A stretch of 64,000 nt of DNA, taken from JAJPHU01 sp035553375. Lineage in GTDB: Bacteria; Planctomycetota; Planctomycetia; Gemmatales; Gemmataceae. This document shows positions 8,541-16,794 of the stretch, piece by piece. Made by a program: the position numbers and the translations under genes. The stretch lies in contig DATNCY010000136.1 of NCBI GenBank assembly GCA_035553375.1, positions 1 to 64,000 on the forward strand, written 5' to 3'. The notes below the pieces were generated by a model. That model was not told the origin of the DNA. It did not search any database and was given only the letters and a program-made list of their open reading frames with translations. How positions within the stretch are numbered: position 1 is the first letter of the stretch; every line of letters starts with the position of its first letter.

Positions 8541-8825
8541 ATGAGCTTGCAGAGCCATCGCGAGTTGGAAGCGACTCGTGAGAAACTACGATTGCTTGAG
8601 GAGCGCTACGAGGCGAACAAGCGCGAACCAGATGAAGACGAGCATGTGCGGGAATTGAGTAGGAGATCGCTTAAGCGACTCATCAATCAGTTGAAAGAGG
8701 AGATTGCACGCTTTGAGTCGGAGAAGCGGATCAATGCCAGGCGCGGTAACATTCCTGCGAAACAACGTGAGTTTTTACAGGTCGATCCTGTATCTCTCCC
8801 CTTGCCCCGTTCACGCCAAAATTGA
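8541..8825 (+). CDS. Small charged coiled-coil protein (94 aa)
   Basis: From the ATG at 8541 the protein reads MSLQSHRELEATREKLRLLE and continues almost entirely as charged helix to about residue 70 (SLKRLINQLKEEIARFESEK), with heptad-like Leu/Ile spacing suggesting a coiled coil. A longer version from ATG 8496 (MGSTIALYPSEEAYP) is possible. Small helical proteins of this kind often sit beside toxin or regulator genes in planctomycetes, but nothing in the sequence fixes its role. It is 52 bp after the preceding gene and 58 bp before the antitoxin gene. Confidence 0.5.
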   Translation: MSLQSHRELEATREKLRLLEERYEANKREPDEDEHVRELSRRSLKRLINQLKEEIARFESEKRINARRGNIPAKQREFLQVDPVSLPLPRSRQN

Positions 8826-8883
8826 GCCGGTGATTACTGAACCCTTCGGCGCGGTAGAATAGTTGCTGGAAAGGAGGGACAAC

Positions 8884-9117
8884 ATGAGTCAGACAGTGGA
8901 AGCCGTTTACGATGGTGCCGTCTTGCGGCCGGAAACGGCGCTCGGGTTAGAGCCGAATACTCGCGTTCGCATCACGGTGGAAGTCTTGCCGCCCGCTGAG
9001 GCCGCCGCGCCCTCGTTCCTCCGCACGGCGAGTTCCCTGAGACTCAGCGGCCCGGCGGACTGGTCCGCCAACTTCGATAGCTACTTGTATGGCGATGGTG
9101 ATCAACTCCAGAGATGA
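8884..9117 (+). CDS. Antitoxin-like protein, DUF104/AF2212 type
   Basis: This 77-residue protein begins MSQTVEAVYDGAVLRPETAL followed by GLEPNTRVRITVEV, the short beta-strand signature of the DUF104 (AF2212-like) antitoxin family. The C-terminal tail (SGPADWSANFDSYLYG) would be the toxin-binding segment. GGAAAGGAGGG just upstream of ATG 8884 is an excellent ribosome-binding site. The gene overlaps the following PIN toxin gene by 29 bp, the normal arrangement for translationally coupled type II toxin-antitoxin pairs. It probably represses its own promoter; TAGAAT near 8856 could be the -10 element. Confidence 0.75.
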   Translation: MSQTVEAVYDGAVLRPETALGLEPNTRVRITVEVLPPAEAAAPSFLRTASSLRLSGPADWSANFDSYLYGDGDQLQR

Positions 9118-9532
9118 GGTGTTTTTGGATACCTCTTACGCCCTGGCCCTGTCCGCTCCGACCGACCAGTTCCACGGCCAAGCGGTGCGACTGGCAGACG
9201 AGTTGGAGGTGACGCGGGCGCGGCTGGTGACGACGCGCGCTGTGTTGTTGGAAATCGGCAACGCTCTAGCGCGGCAGCGCTATCGCCCTGCGGCCATCAG
9301 CTTGCTACAGGCGCTGGAGGCGGACCCGAGCGTGGAGTTGCTGCCATTGTCCGACGAATTGTACGCGCGGGCGTTTCAGTTATACTGTTCCCGCCTGGAC
9401 AAGGAATGGGGACTAATCGATTGTGCCTCCTTCGTGGTGATGTCCGAGCGGGGAATGACGAAGGCTCTCACGGCCGACGAACACTTCCAGCAGTGCGGTT
9501 TCCGGGCCTTGCTCCGCGAGGAGAACATGTGA
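9089..9532 (+). CDS. PIN-domain toxin (VapC-like)
   Basis: A 147-residue PIN-fold protein. The acidic metal-binding residues expected for the RNase active site are visible: Asp in FLDTSY (residue 14), Glu in LLEIGNAL, Asp in WGLIDCASF and Asp in ALTADEHF. PIN toxins cleave tRNA or rRNA when released from their antitoxin, which is encoded immediately upstream in an overlapping frame. The start may be ATG 9089 or ATG 9095. It is the last gene of the block that separates moxR from the DUF58 gene. Confidence 0.85.
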   Translation: MAMVINSRDEVFLDTSYALALSAPTDQFHGQAVRLADELEVTRARLVTTRAVLLEIGNALARQRYRPAAISLLQALEADPSVELLPLSDELYARAFQLYCSRLDKEWGLIDCASFVVMSERGMTKALTADEHFQQCGFRALLREENM

Positions 9533-9608
9533 GTTATCACCGAACACATCCAACCGCCTTGGTGCTAAGAGAAAATATTTTCCACGCACACGATCACTGA
9601 GAATACGC

Positions 9609-10535
9609 ATGCAAGACACTCACCAATATCTCGACCCCATCGCCCTGGCCAAAGTCCGCAACCTGGAAATTCAGGCACGGCTCATTGTCGAGGGCTATCT
9701 ATCCGGCATGCACAAAAGCCCGTATCACGGCTTCTCCGTCGAGTTCGCTCAGCACCGCGAATACGTGCCCGGCGACGATCTGAAACATCTCGATTGGAAA
9801 GTCTACAGCCGCACCGGACGATTCTACCTCAAACAGTATGAGGAAGAGACGAACCTGGCGTGTTGGCTGTTGGTGGACGCCAGCGAATCGATGCGCTACG
9901 GCTCGGGGCCGGTGGGCGACGATGGCAAGCCACTCGTGAGCAAATATGATTACGCCTGCATGAGTGCGTCCGCGCTGGCTTATTTGATCCTGCATCAGCA
10001 GGACGCGGCCGGTTTGGTGACGTATGACAATCAGATTCGCCAGTTTCTCAAACCGGCGAGTCAGCCATCGCACCTCAAGCAGATGATCGCCTGCTTGAAC
10101 AAGGGGGCCGGCCGCGAACGCACCAGTCTGGCACCGATCTTCCATGATCTCGCCGAACGCATTACGCGCCGCGGTATCATCGTCGTCGTCAGCGATTTTT
10201 TCGATGATTTGCCGGACATTCTCAACGGGCTAAAGCATCTGCGGCACAAGCGACATGAAGTCATTGTCATGCACGTCCTGGATCGGGCGGAACTGGAGTT
10301 TCCCTTTCAGGAGGCCACGCTGTTTCGCGGGCTGGAGCAGTATCCCGAATTGCTGACCGATCCGCGTTCGCTGCGCGACGGTTATCTTGAACAGATTCGC
10401 AACTTCATCGGCGAATTGCAGCGCGGTTGTCTGATGCAAAACATCGATTACGTGCAGATGAGTACCGATACGCAGCTGGGCGTCGTGTTGTCGAGTTACC
10501 TGGCGCATCGGTTGGCGCGCAGCAGTCGTCATTAA
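9609..10535 (+). CDS. DUF58 domain protein (VWA-like)
   Basis: This 308-residue protein carries the DUF58 signature (VEFAQHREYVPGDDLKHLDWKVYSRTGRFYLKQYEEE as adjoining segments). It continues into a VWA-like fold with a MIDAS-type DASESMRYG and VVVSDFFDD. DUF58 proteins are partners of MoxR ATPases and BatA-type proteins in envelope stress systems. No transmembrane segment is evident, so it is probably cytosolic or membrane-associated. It would normally follow moxR directly; here the accessory block 7478-9532 lies between. The next gene begins 80 bp downstream, past a hairpin repeat. Confidence 0.9.
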   Translation: MQDTHQYLDPIALAKVRNLEIQARLIVEGYLSGMHKSPYHGFSVEFAQHREYVPGDDLKHLDWKVYSRTGRFYLKQYEEETNLACWLLVDASESMRYGSGPVGDDGKPLVSKYDYACMSASALAYLILHQQDAAGLVTYDNQIRQFLKPASQPSHLKQMIACLNKGAGRERTSLAPIFHDLAERITRRGIIVVVSDFFDDLPDILNGLKHLRHKRHEVIVMHVLDRAELEFPFQEATLFRGLEQYPELLTDPRSLRDGYLEQIRNFIGELQRGCLMQNIDYVQMSTDTQLGVVLSSYLAHRLARSSRH

Positions 10536-10540
10536 TAATT

Positions 10541-10595
10541 CCCCAGCCCGCAGCGCCAGCAAGGGACACTCCCTTGCTGGCGATGCGGGCTGGGG
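10541..10595. repeat. GCGCCAGC-core palindromic repeat, copy 1
   Basis: CCCCAGCCCGCAGCGCCAGC and AAGGGA are followed, after a 3-base loop, by the near-perfect complement ending at 10595 (one mismatch in the arm). It fills the gap between the DUF58 stop and the start of the BatA/VWA gene in an otherwise continuous operon. Related copies lie at 28407, 47176 and 54689. Confidence 0.9.
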
Positions 10596-10614
10596 AAGTT
10601 GGGAGATCGCACTC

Positions 10615-13600
10615 GTGAACTGGCTCCCCTTTGCTTTCGTGGAAGCCCCGCTCGCCGTCGCGGCCGTCGCCGGCGGCGCAGTCTCCATTCCCATCATCAT
10701 TCACCTGCTCAACCGCCGGCGTTTCAAGGTCGTCACCTGGGCGGCCATGCGCTTTCTATTGGCGGCGCAGAAGAAAAATTCGCGGCGCATGCGTCTGGAG
10801 CAACTGCTGCTCCTCGCCGTCCGCTGCCTCATGGTACTGCTGCTCGTGTTGGCGATGGCCAGCGTGACCGGCTGGGCCGAGACGGTTTGGCGCGCGTTTG
10901 CGCCCAACGGCGGATTGGCCCTCGCCAGCAGCGGGCAACGCACGCACAAGATCCTCGTGATCGATAGCTCGTTCAGCATGGGACTCAAGAACGGCGACGG
11001 CAATTGCTTCGAGCGCGCCCGCGCCCTGGCCGCCCAAATTGTACGTGAATCCAGCGGCGGCGATGGATTCAGCGTCGTCCTCATGGCCGCGCCGCCGCGG
11101 CGCATCGTGCCGGAACCGTCCGAAGATGCGCGCAAAGTCATCGCCGAAATCGAACGGCTGCACTTGACGCACGGCAACGCTGACCTTGCCGGTACGCTCA
11201 ACACGGTCGAAAGTCTGGTACGGGCATCGCCGGGCAAATATCCGACTCGCGAGGTGTACTTTCTCACCGACTTGCAGCAATCCACCTGGATCGCGCGCCA
11301 GCCGGCCCTGTTGTCGGCGACCTTGCAAAAGATCAAGGACCGAGCGCAAACGATCTTCGTCGATGTCGGTCGTGAGGGCGTCGGCAATCTGGCGGTGACG
11401 AATCTCGTCCTCGATGAATCGATGGCAGGTACCGGCCACAAGACGCCGATCATCGCCACACTGACTAATTACGGCGAGACGCGCACCGATGTCAGCGTGC
11501 GGCTATTCGTCGGCAGAGCGAAGACTGCGGCGACCGACAAGGTGCTCGACCTGCACGAGGTTACGGAATCGACCGTCAAGCAGGTCAAACGCGGCGAGGC
11601 GATGCCAGTGACGTTCGCTTACAAGTTCCCCGCGCCCGGCGATTATGTGCTGGTCGTGCAGGTAGCCCACGACGACCTGGAAGTGGACGACATGCGCAGC
11701 GCCGTCGTCACGGTCAAGAACACGGTGCCGGTCATGCTGGTCAATGGCAAGCCGGCCGTCGAGGCGTTCGACCGCGCCAGCGAATGGCTGCGCGTGGCGC
11801 TGAACCCTTATGACGAAGGCGGTACGCCAACCAGTGTCGCCGCCCGGACGAAAGTGTTATCGCAATCGCAGTTCGCCGACGAGGGTTTGGGCGATCTGAC
11901 GCCCTACGATTGCGTTTTTCTGTGCGATGTGCCGCGTTTCAGTTTGGCCGAGGTGCGCCGGCTGGAAAGCCACGTCCGCCGCGGTGGCAGCGTCGTCTTC
12001 TGTCTGGGGCCGCAGGTGGATCGCGGCTCCTATAACGACATGCTGTATCGCGACGGCAAGGGACTGCTGCCGGCTCGTCTGACCGATTATGTGCAGGCGA
12101 ACGGCCGCTACAATTTCCAGTTGGCGATGGACCCCGACGCCGACCGCGAAGATCCTTTGAAGCCGTTTCGCAGCGAGGAGGCACGCGAATATCTGTTGGC
12201 CTCGCGGTTCCGCGAGTTCATCCAGACCGAGCCGGCCGCGCGCGCCGGCCCGCGGCGCATCCTCTCGTTCGTGCCGGTTCCGATCCCCGGCGCGACCAAA
12301 ACGCAGCGCGGCGGCGCGGCGCAAGCGTCGATTCCACCGGGTGGTCCGGCCATCCTCGAATGGCGTCCGCCGGCGGGCAAAGAACCCGGAGCGGGCCGGC
12401 TGCGCGGCCGCGTTGTACTTATCACCACAACGGTCAACTCGGACTGGAACAATTGGCCTACCTCGCCGAGTTTCCCGCCGTTGATGCACGAATTACTCTT
12501 CTACGCTTCCGCCGCCCGGCTGCGCGAGCAGGTCGTGCAGGTCGGCGAACCCATCGAGTTGTATCTGCCCAACACCAGCGGCGGCGCAGAGGCGGTCATC
12601 AGCACGCCCGATGGCCGAACCGAGACGATCCGCACGCAAAACCAGGACGAGGCCAGCGTCCTGCGTTGGACCGACACGGACATCAGCGGTATTTACAGCG
12701 TCGTCGTCGGCCAACATCCCCAACAGCATTTATTCGCTGTCAACGTACCGGCTCTCAACGAGGCGCAGCAACTCAGCGAGAGCGATCTGACACGGACCAG
12801 CCGCGAGGATTTGCAAAAGGCGTATCCCGAATGGGAAGTGCAAGTCGTGACCGAACCCGGTCAGGCGCGACACGCGCCGCCGGCGGAGGGTGAGCCGGAG
12901 CACGTTCTGCAACCGTTGGGCGATGTCGTCGCGCGTTGGCTGTTCCTGGCGTTGTTCGCGCTGATCCTGGCCGAAGTCGTGCTGGCCTGGCACTTCGGCC
13001 ATTACAGCGCCGGCGTCATGCCGCTGGAGGAAAGCACTCAACCCCGGCCGCGGACGAAGGCACAATGGGCGCTGCTCGTTCTGCCGTGGCTGCTGTTCGC
13101 TTGCGTCCTCGGCATCGCGGGTGTTCTGCTGCACAATGCACTGACCGATGATTTCCTGGCCTTCCTGCCCGATACGGGACGCCGTTTCCTCGAGCGCGTC
13201 GCCGACATCCCGGCACCGGCTCCCGGCGAGGGCAGTCATTGGCGTCTGGAATATCGCTGGTTTTTCTGGGATAACCGAGCCGATCCCTGGCTAGCGGCAC
13301 TGGCGGCCCTCGGTGCGGCGGCTCTCGTTTATGCCATCTACATCCGCGAAGGTAGTCAGACACTGCGCCGCCAGGATATGGGGGGACGATTCCTCCGTCT
13401 CGGCCTGCGCATGGGGCTGGTGTTCCTCATGCTCGCCGTGCTGATGCCGCGCGACCGCGTTTGGTTCGAGCGCCAAAGTTGGCCCGACATCGTCATCCTG
13501 ATCGACGATTCCCAGAGCATGTCCACCGTCGATCAATACAAGGACACGCGCATCAAGAGCGTGGTTGATCGGCTTGCCCAGCACGATGGGCTGACAAAAG

Positions 13601-15687
13601 CGGATCGTCTCTCGCTGGCGCAGGCGCTTGTCACGCGCGGCGATCCGGACTGGATCACGGCCATGTTGACGCAGCGCAAGGTGCGCGTCCACGTTTATCA
13701 TTGCTCCGGCCGCGCCCATCGCCTCAAGGACGTGACCGCGTTCAACGAAGTTGGTCCGGCCGTGGAAGCAATCAACAGCTTGCAGGCTGAACCGAAGAAC
13801 GATTCGAGCCAATTGGGGATGGCCGTGCGCCAGGTGCTTAACGATTTCCGTGGCTCCTCGCTGGCCGCCGTCGTCATGCTCACCGATGGGCAGACCACCG
13901 AGGGCGAGGATCTGGTCAAGGTGTCGAAGTACGCCCAGCAAATGGGTGTGCCGCTGTACTTCGTCGGCATCGGCGATGCCCAGGAAGTGCGCGATCTCTA
14001 TCTGCACGATCTGCAAGTCGCGGACAGTGCCTACGTCAACGACCGCCTCAACTTCAAGGTGCGGCTCACCGCGCAGGGCTACAACCGCCTGACGGTACCC
14101 GTCGTCCTGCGCGAAAAGGGCAAGGACAAGGTTCTGGACCGCAAGACGGTGCAGTTCGATGGCACGAACAAGAGCGTGGAAGTTCGTCTCTTGCACCAAC
14201 CCACCGAAGCGGGCGAGAAGATGTATGAGATTGAGGTGCCCGGTCAGGAGGAAGAAGTCGCCACGGATAATAATCGCTTGCAACGGCCGGTGTTCGTCCA
14301 CGAAGCCCGCGAGATGAAGGTTCTCTACGTCGAGGGCTACCGGCGCTGGGAATATCACTACATCAAGACCCTGCTCGAACGCGAAAGCAACCGCATCAAG
14401 GGCAACAAGAGCATCAACCTGAAAGTGCTGTTGCTGGAAGCCGACCCCGACTTCCCCGCCCAGGATCGCAGTGCCATTGCCGAGTTTCCGACCAAGGCGG
14501 AGTTGAATACTTATGATGTCGTTATTCTCGGTGATGTCGATCCGCAGTCGAAGTACGATCCGAAGATGACGGAGCATTTGAAGGATTTGGCCGACTTCGT
14601 GCGCGAACGGGGCGGCGGTCTGTTGATGATCGCCGGCGAACGCTACGCGCCGTTCGCCTACAAGGATTCGCCGCTCAAGGACATTCTTCCCATTGATGTG
14701 ATCGACGACAAGCCGCCTGAAGATGTCGAAATTGCCGAATCGTATCGTCCCGAACTGACGCCGACGGGACGGATGCACCCCATTTTCCAGTTTGGCAGCG
14801 GCGGCGAGAAGGAAAGCGATGAAATTTGGGCGCGTCTGAAGGAGATGTACTGGTTCGCCGACGGCTATCAGATTAAGCGAGCCGCCGAGGTATTGGTCGT
14901 GCATCCCACCAAGACACGGCGCGGCGGCAAGGAGGGCGCGCGGCCCAACAAGAAGCAGTCCGCTCTCGACGGTCATCCGCTGGTGGTGCAACAGTTCGTC
15001 GGCGCCGGCCGCAGCATGTTCCTTGGGTTCGATGAAACCTGGCGCTGGAACTTCCGCGAGGATCAAGCCCATTTCAACCAATTCTGGATTCAGATGGTGC
15101 GCTATCTGGCGCGCAGCCGGCTCGGTCGCATCGAGTTGCGGCTGGATCGTCAAACGTCTTATCGGCGCGGCGAACCGATCAAGATGACGGTGCGTTTCCC
15201 CGACGACGCGCCGCCGCCGTCGCCGGACCTGGAGGTCAAGGTCACGGTCGAGCGTCGCAACCCGGCCAAGGCCGGCGATACCGAAGTGCGCACGGTGCAG
15301 CTATCCAAGGTGGACGGCAGCCGAGCGACCTACGAAACGCTGCTGACGCAGACGCCGGAGGGCGACTACAAGTTCTGGCTGACGCAGCCGACAGCACCTA
15401 ATCCAAAACCACGCGCCGAATGCAAGGTGGTGCGTCCGCCCGGTGAGATGGAACGCCTGCGCATGAACCAGACCGACATGGAACGCGCCGCCGATGAATC
15501 GCACGGCCGTTTCTACACGCTCGCCGACGCCGAGCATTTGCTGGACGATCTGCCCACCGGCACGCGCGTCACGGTCAACGCTCCTGGGCCGCCGTATGTG
15601 GTGTGGAACCGCTTCCCGCTATTCGTGCTGGCGGTGCTGCTGTTGAGCGCGGAATGGTTGCTGCGCAAGCAGAAGAATTTGCTATAA
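10615..15687 (+). CDS. BatA/VWA/glutamine-amidotransferase-like membrane protein (1690 aa)
   Basis: The N-terminus is an aerotolerance-regulator (BatA) domain: a hydrophobic segment with SIPIIIHLLNRRR, then a second segment near residues 60-85. A first VWA region (ILVIDSSFSMGLKN) is followed by a class I glutamine-amidotransferase-like region (YDCVFLCDVPRF, GGSVVFCLGPQV). Around residues 770-960 there are four hydrophobic segments. A second VWA domain (IVILIDDSQSMSTVD, VVMLTDGQTTEGED) and a second amidotransferase-like region (YDVVILGDVD, GGGLLMIAGERY) follow, and a C-terminal membrane anchor ends LLRKQKNLL. In many planctomycetes the two halves are, as I recall, separate genes, so this is probably a fusion. 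With MoxR and DUF58 it forms an envelope/stress system of unknown client. The start is GTG 10615, preceded by GGGAG. Confidence 0.85.
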   Translation: MNWLPFAFVEAPLAVAAVAGGAVSIPIIIHLLNRRRFKVVTWAAMRFLLAAQKKNSRRMRLEQLLLLAVRCLMVLLLVLAMASVTGWAETVWRAFAPNGGLALASSGQRTHKILVIDSSFSMGLKNGDGNCFERARALAAQIVRESSGGDGFSVVLMAAPPRRIVPEPSEDARKVIAEIERLHLTHGNADLAGTLNTVESLVRASPGKYPTREVYFLTDLQQSTWIARQPALLSATLQKIKDRAQTIFVDVGREGVGNLAVTNLVLDESMAGTGHKTPIIATLTNYGETRTDVSVRLFVGRAKTAATDKVLDLHEVTESTVKQVKRGEAMPVTFAYKFPAPGDYVLVVQVAHDDLEVDDMRSAVVTVKNTVPVMLVNGKPAVEAFDRASEWLRVALNPYDEGGTPTSVAARTKVLSQSQFADEGLGDLTPYDCVFLCDVPRFSLAEVRRLESHVRRGGSVVFCLGPQVDRGSYNDMLYRDGKGLLPARLTDYVQANGRYNFQLAMDPDADREDPLKPFRSEEAREYLLASRFREFIQTEPAARAGPRRILSFVPVPIPGATKTQRGGAAQASIPPGGPAILEWRPPAGKEPGAGRLRGRVVLITTTVNSDWNNWPTSPSFPPLMHELLFYASAARLREQVVQVGEPIELYLPNTSGGAEAVISTPDGRTETIRTQNQDEASVLRWTDTDISGIYSVVVGQHPQQHLFAVNVPALNEAQQLSESDLTRTSREDLQKAYPEWEVQVVTEPGQARHAPPAEGEPEHVLQPLGDVVARWLFLALFALILAEVVLAWHFGHYSAGVMPLEESTQPRPRTKAQWALLVLPWLLFACVLGIAGVLLHNALTDDFLAFLPDTGRRFLERVADIPAPAPGEGSHWRLEYRWFFWDNRADPWLAALAALGAAALVYAIYIREGSQTLRRQDMGGRFLRLGLRMGLVFLMLAVLMPRDRVWFERQSWPDIVILIDDSQSMSTVDQYKDTRIKSVVDRLAQHDGLTKADRLSLAQALVTRGDPDWITAMLTQRKVRVHVYHCSGRAHRLKDVTAFNEVGPAVEAINSLQAEPKNDSSQLGMAVRQVLNDFRGSSLAAVVMLTDGQTTEGEDLVKVSKYAQQMGVPLYFVGIGDAQEVRDLYLHDLQVADSAYVNDRLNFKVRLTAQGYNRLTVPVVLREKGKDKVLDRKTVQFDGTNKSVEVRLLHQPTEAGEKMYEIEVPGQEEEVATDNNRLQRPVFVHEAREMKVLYVEGYRRWEYHYIKTLLERESNRIKGNKSINLKVLLLEADPDFPAQDRSAIAEFPTKAELNTYDVVILGDVDPQSKYDPKMTEHLKDLADFVRERGGGLLMIAGERYAPFAYKDSPLKDILPIDVIDDKPPEDVEIAESYRPELTPTGRMHPIFQFGSGGEKESDEIWARLKEMYWFADGYQIKRAAEVLVVHPTKTRRGGKEGARPNKKQSALDGHPLVVQQFVGAGRSMFLGFDETWRWNFREDQAHFNQFWIQMVRYLARSRLGRIELRLDRQTSYRRGEPIKMTVRFPDDAPPPSPDLEVKVTVERRNPAKAGDTEVRTVQLSKVDGSRATYETLLTQTPEGDYKFWLTQPTAPNPKPRAECKVVRPPGEMERLRMNQTDMERAADESHGRFYTLADAEHLLDDLPTGTRVTVNAPGPPYVVWNRFPLFVLAVLLLSAEWLLRKQKNLL

Positions 15688-15769
15688 GTCCGGCGATTGG
15701 GGATAAAATCACCAACAGGAACGGAGATTCGTTTTCCCTGACAATCCGCGATTCCAAGGAGCCATCACC

Positions 15770-16033
15770 ATGCAAACGATTCGTGTTCTGGAAAAGACAG
15801 ACAAGGATGGGACGTTGCAATTGCGTATTCCCTTGGGGAAACCGGAAACGGAATACGAAGTAACCGTTATGATGCAGCCGAAGGAAACGCCCGCCAAAAC
15901 GCCGACGCCGGAAGAACTTGGCTGGCCACCGGGATATTTCGATCTGGCGGGTTCCATCGACGACGAAACTTTTACAAGGCCGCCGCAGGGCGAAATGCCG
16001 AAACCCGTAGATTTCGATGATTTATCTTCTTGA
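15770..16033 (+). CDS. Antitoxin-like protein, partner of VapC
   Basis: An 87-residue protein with a short beta-rich start (MQTIRVLEKTDKDGTLQLRI) and a proline/acid-rich tail (PEELGWPPGYFDLAGSI, then FTRPPQGEMPKPVDFDDL) of the kind that wraps a PIN toxin. CAAGGAG gives a good ribosome-binding site. It overlaps the toxin gene by 17 bp. The family is not recognised by name; the role is inferred from the overlap and the tail. It lies 82 bp downstream of the BatA/VWA gene. Confidence 0.7.
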   Translation: MQTIRVLEKTDKDGTLQLRIPLGKPETEYEVTVMMQPKETPAKTPTPEELGWPPGYFDLAGSIDDETFTRPPQGEMPKPVDFDDLSS

Positions 16034-16421
16034 TACCAATGCCTGGGTGCAATTTCTGCACAATCGTCATGCGCTGGTGGTGCAACGAATTAACGCCCGT
16101 CAACCCTCCGAATTGCGTAGTTGCTCGGTTGTTGCCGCGGAGTTGTACCAGGGCTGCCTACGCAGTTCCAAATCAGCGGCGAATCGAGCCAGGGTCGATT
16201 CCGTCTTGCAGCCGTATCTCAGTCTGCCCTTCGATGATGCGGCGGCCGATGTCCACGCCCGAGTTCGCCGGCATCTCGAATCCTTGGGCGCGCCCATCGG
16301 TCCTTACGACTTGCTAATCGCCGCCATCGCTTTGGCCAACGGTTGTACGCTCGTGACGCACAACACGAATGAATTTAGTCGAGTGCCGGGTTTGTCGCTC
16401 GAAGACTGGGAAGCGCCATGA
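16017..16421 (+). CDS. vapC: VapC-family PIN toxin
   Basis: This 134-residue PIN protein shows the standard VapC layout: LLDTNAW (Asp6), AAELYQG (Glu42), GPYDLLIAAIAL with the third acidic residue, and LVTHNTNEFSRVPGL near the end. The family are RNases acting on tRNA or rRNA, held inactive by the antitoxin encoded upstream. The ATG at 16017 lies inside the antitoxin gene. Downstream of its stop is a decayed copy of the end of the BatA/VWA gene, so this pair appears to sit inside a duplicated segment. Confidence 0.9.
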   Translation: MIYLLDTNAWVQFLHNRHALVVQRINARQPSELRSCSVVAAELYQGCLRSSKSAANRARVDSVLQPYLSLPFDDAAADVHARVRRHLESLGAPIGPYDLLIAAIALANGCTLVTHNTNEFSRVPGLSLEDWEAP

Positions 16422-16432
16422 ATCGGATCGCC

Positions 16433-16579
16433 TGCCGACGACCTGCCGACTGGCATGCGCGTCACGGTCAACGCCCCCGGTCCGTTATATGGGCCGTGGA
16501 ACCGCTTCCCGCTGCTCGTGCTGCGGTGCTGCTGCTGAGCGCGGAATGGTTGCTGCGCAAACAGAAGAATCTGCTGTAG
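16433..16579 (+). pseudogene. Decayed duplicate of the 3' end of the BatA/VWA gene
   Basis: The sequence from about 16433 to the TAG at 16577-16579 matches 15541-15687 over its full length with scattered substitutions, including CGCGTCACGGTCAACGC, GTGGAACCGCTTCCCGCT and GCGGAATGGTTGCTGCGCAA. One base is missing relative to the original (GTGCTGCGGTGCTG against GTGCTGGCGGTGCTG), which shifts the frame before the end. No other part of the VWA gene is present. It is either the remnant of a tandem paralogue or a duplication that accompanied arrival of the toxin-antitoxin pair. The following 215 bp (16580-16794) hold nothing recognisable. Confidence 0.85.
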
Positions 16580-16794
16580 CGTCCAGAAATGTGCGCTTTC
16601 ACCGCAAGTTCAGGTGGACGTGGAAGAACCGTACAACGTCACCATTTTTCTCTGCAAGGTAGCGACCAGCGAGACTTCACTGATGAAAAAGTCCAGCAAG
16701 GAGGCCTCGTGATCGCGGTGGCTACCTTGCAGCGGCTGGCCGAAGCGATGGTTGTTAGGACGGCGGAATCGATGCCTATGCGGCCCTGGAGCGT

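Noticed and set aside
13291..15153. A 620-codon minus-strand open frame
   Set aside because: It lies wholly opposite the BatA/VWA gene, whose domains are clear; long antisense frames are expected in this high-G+C codon usage.
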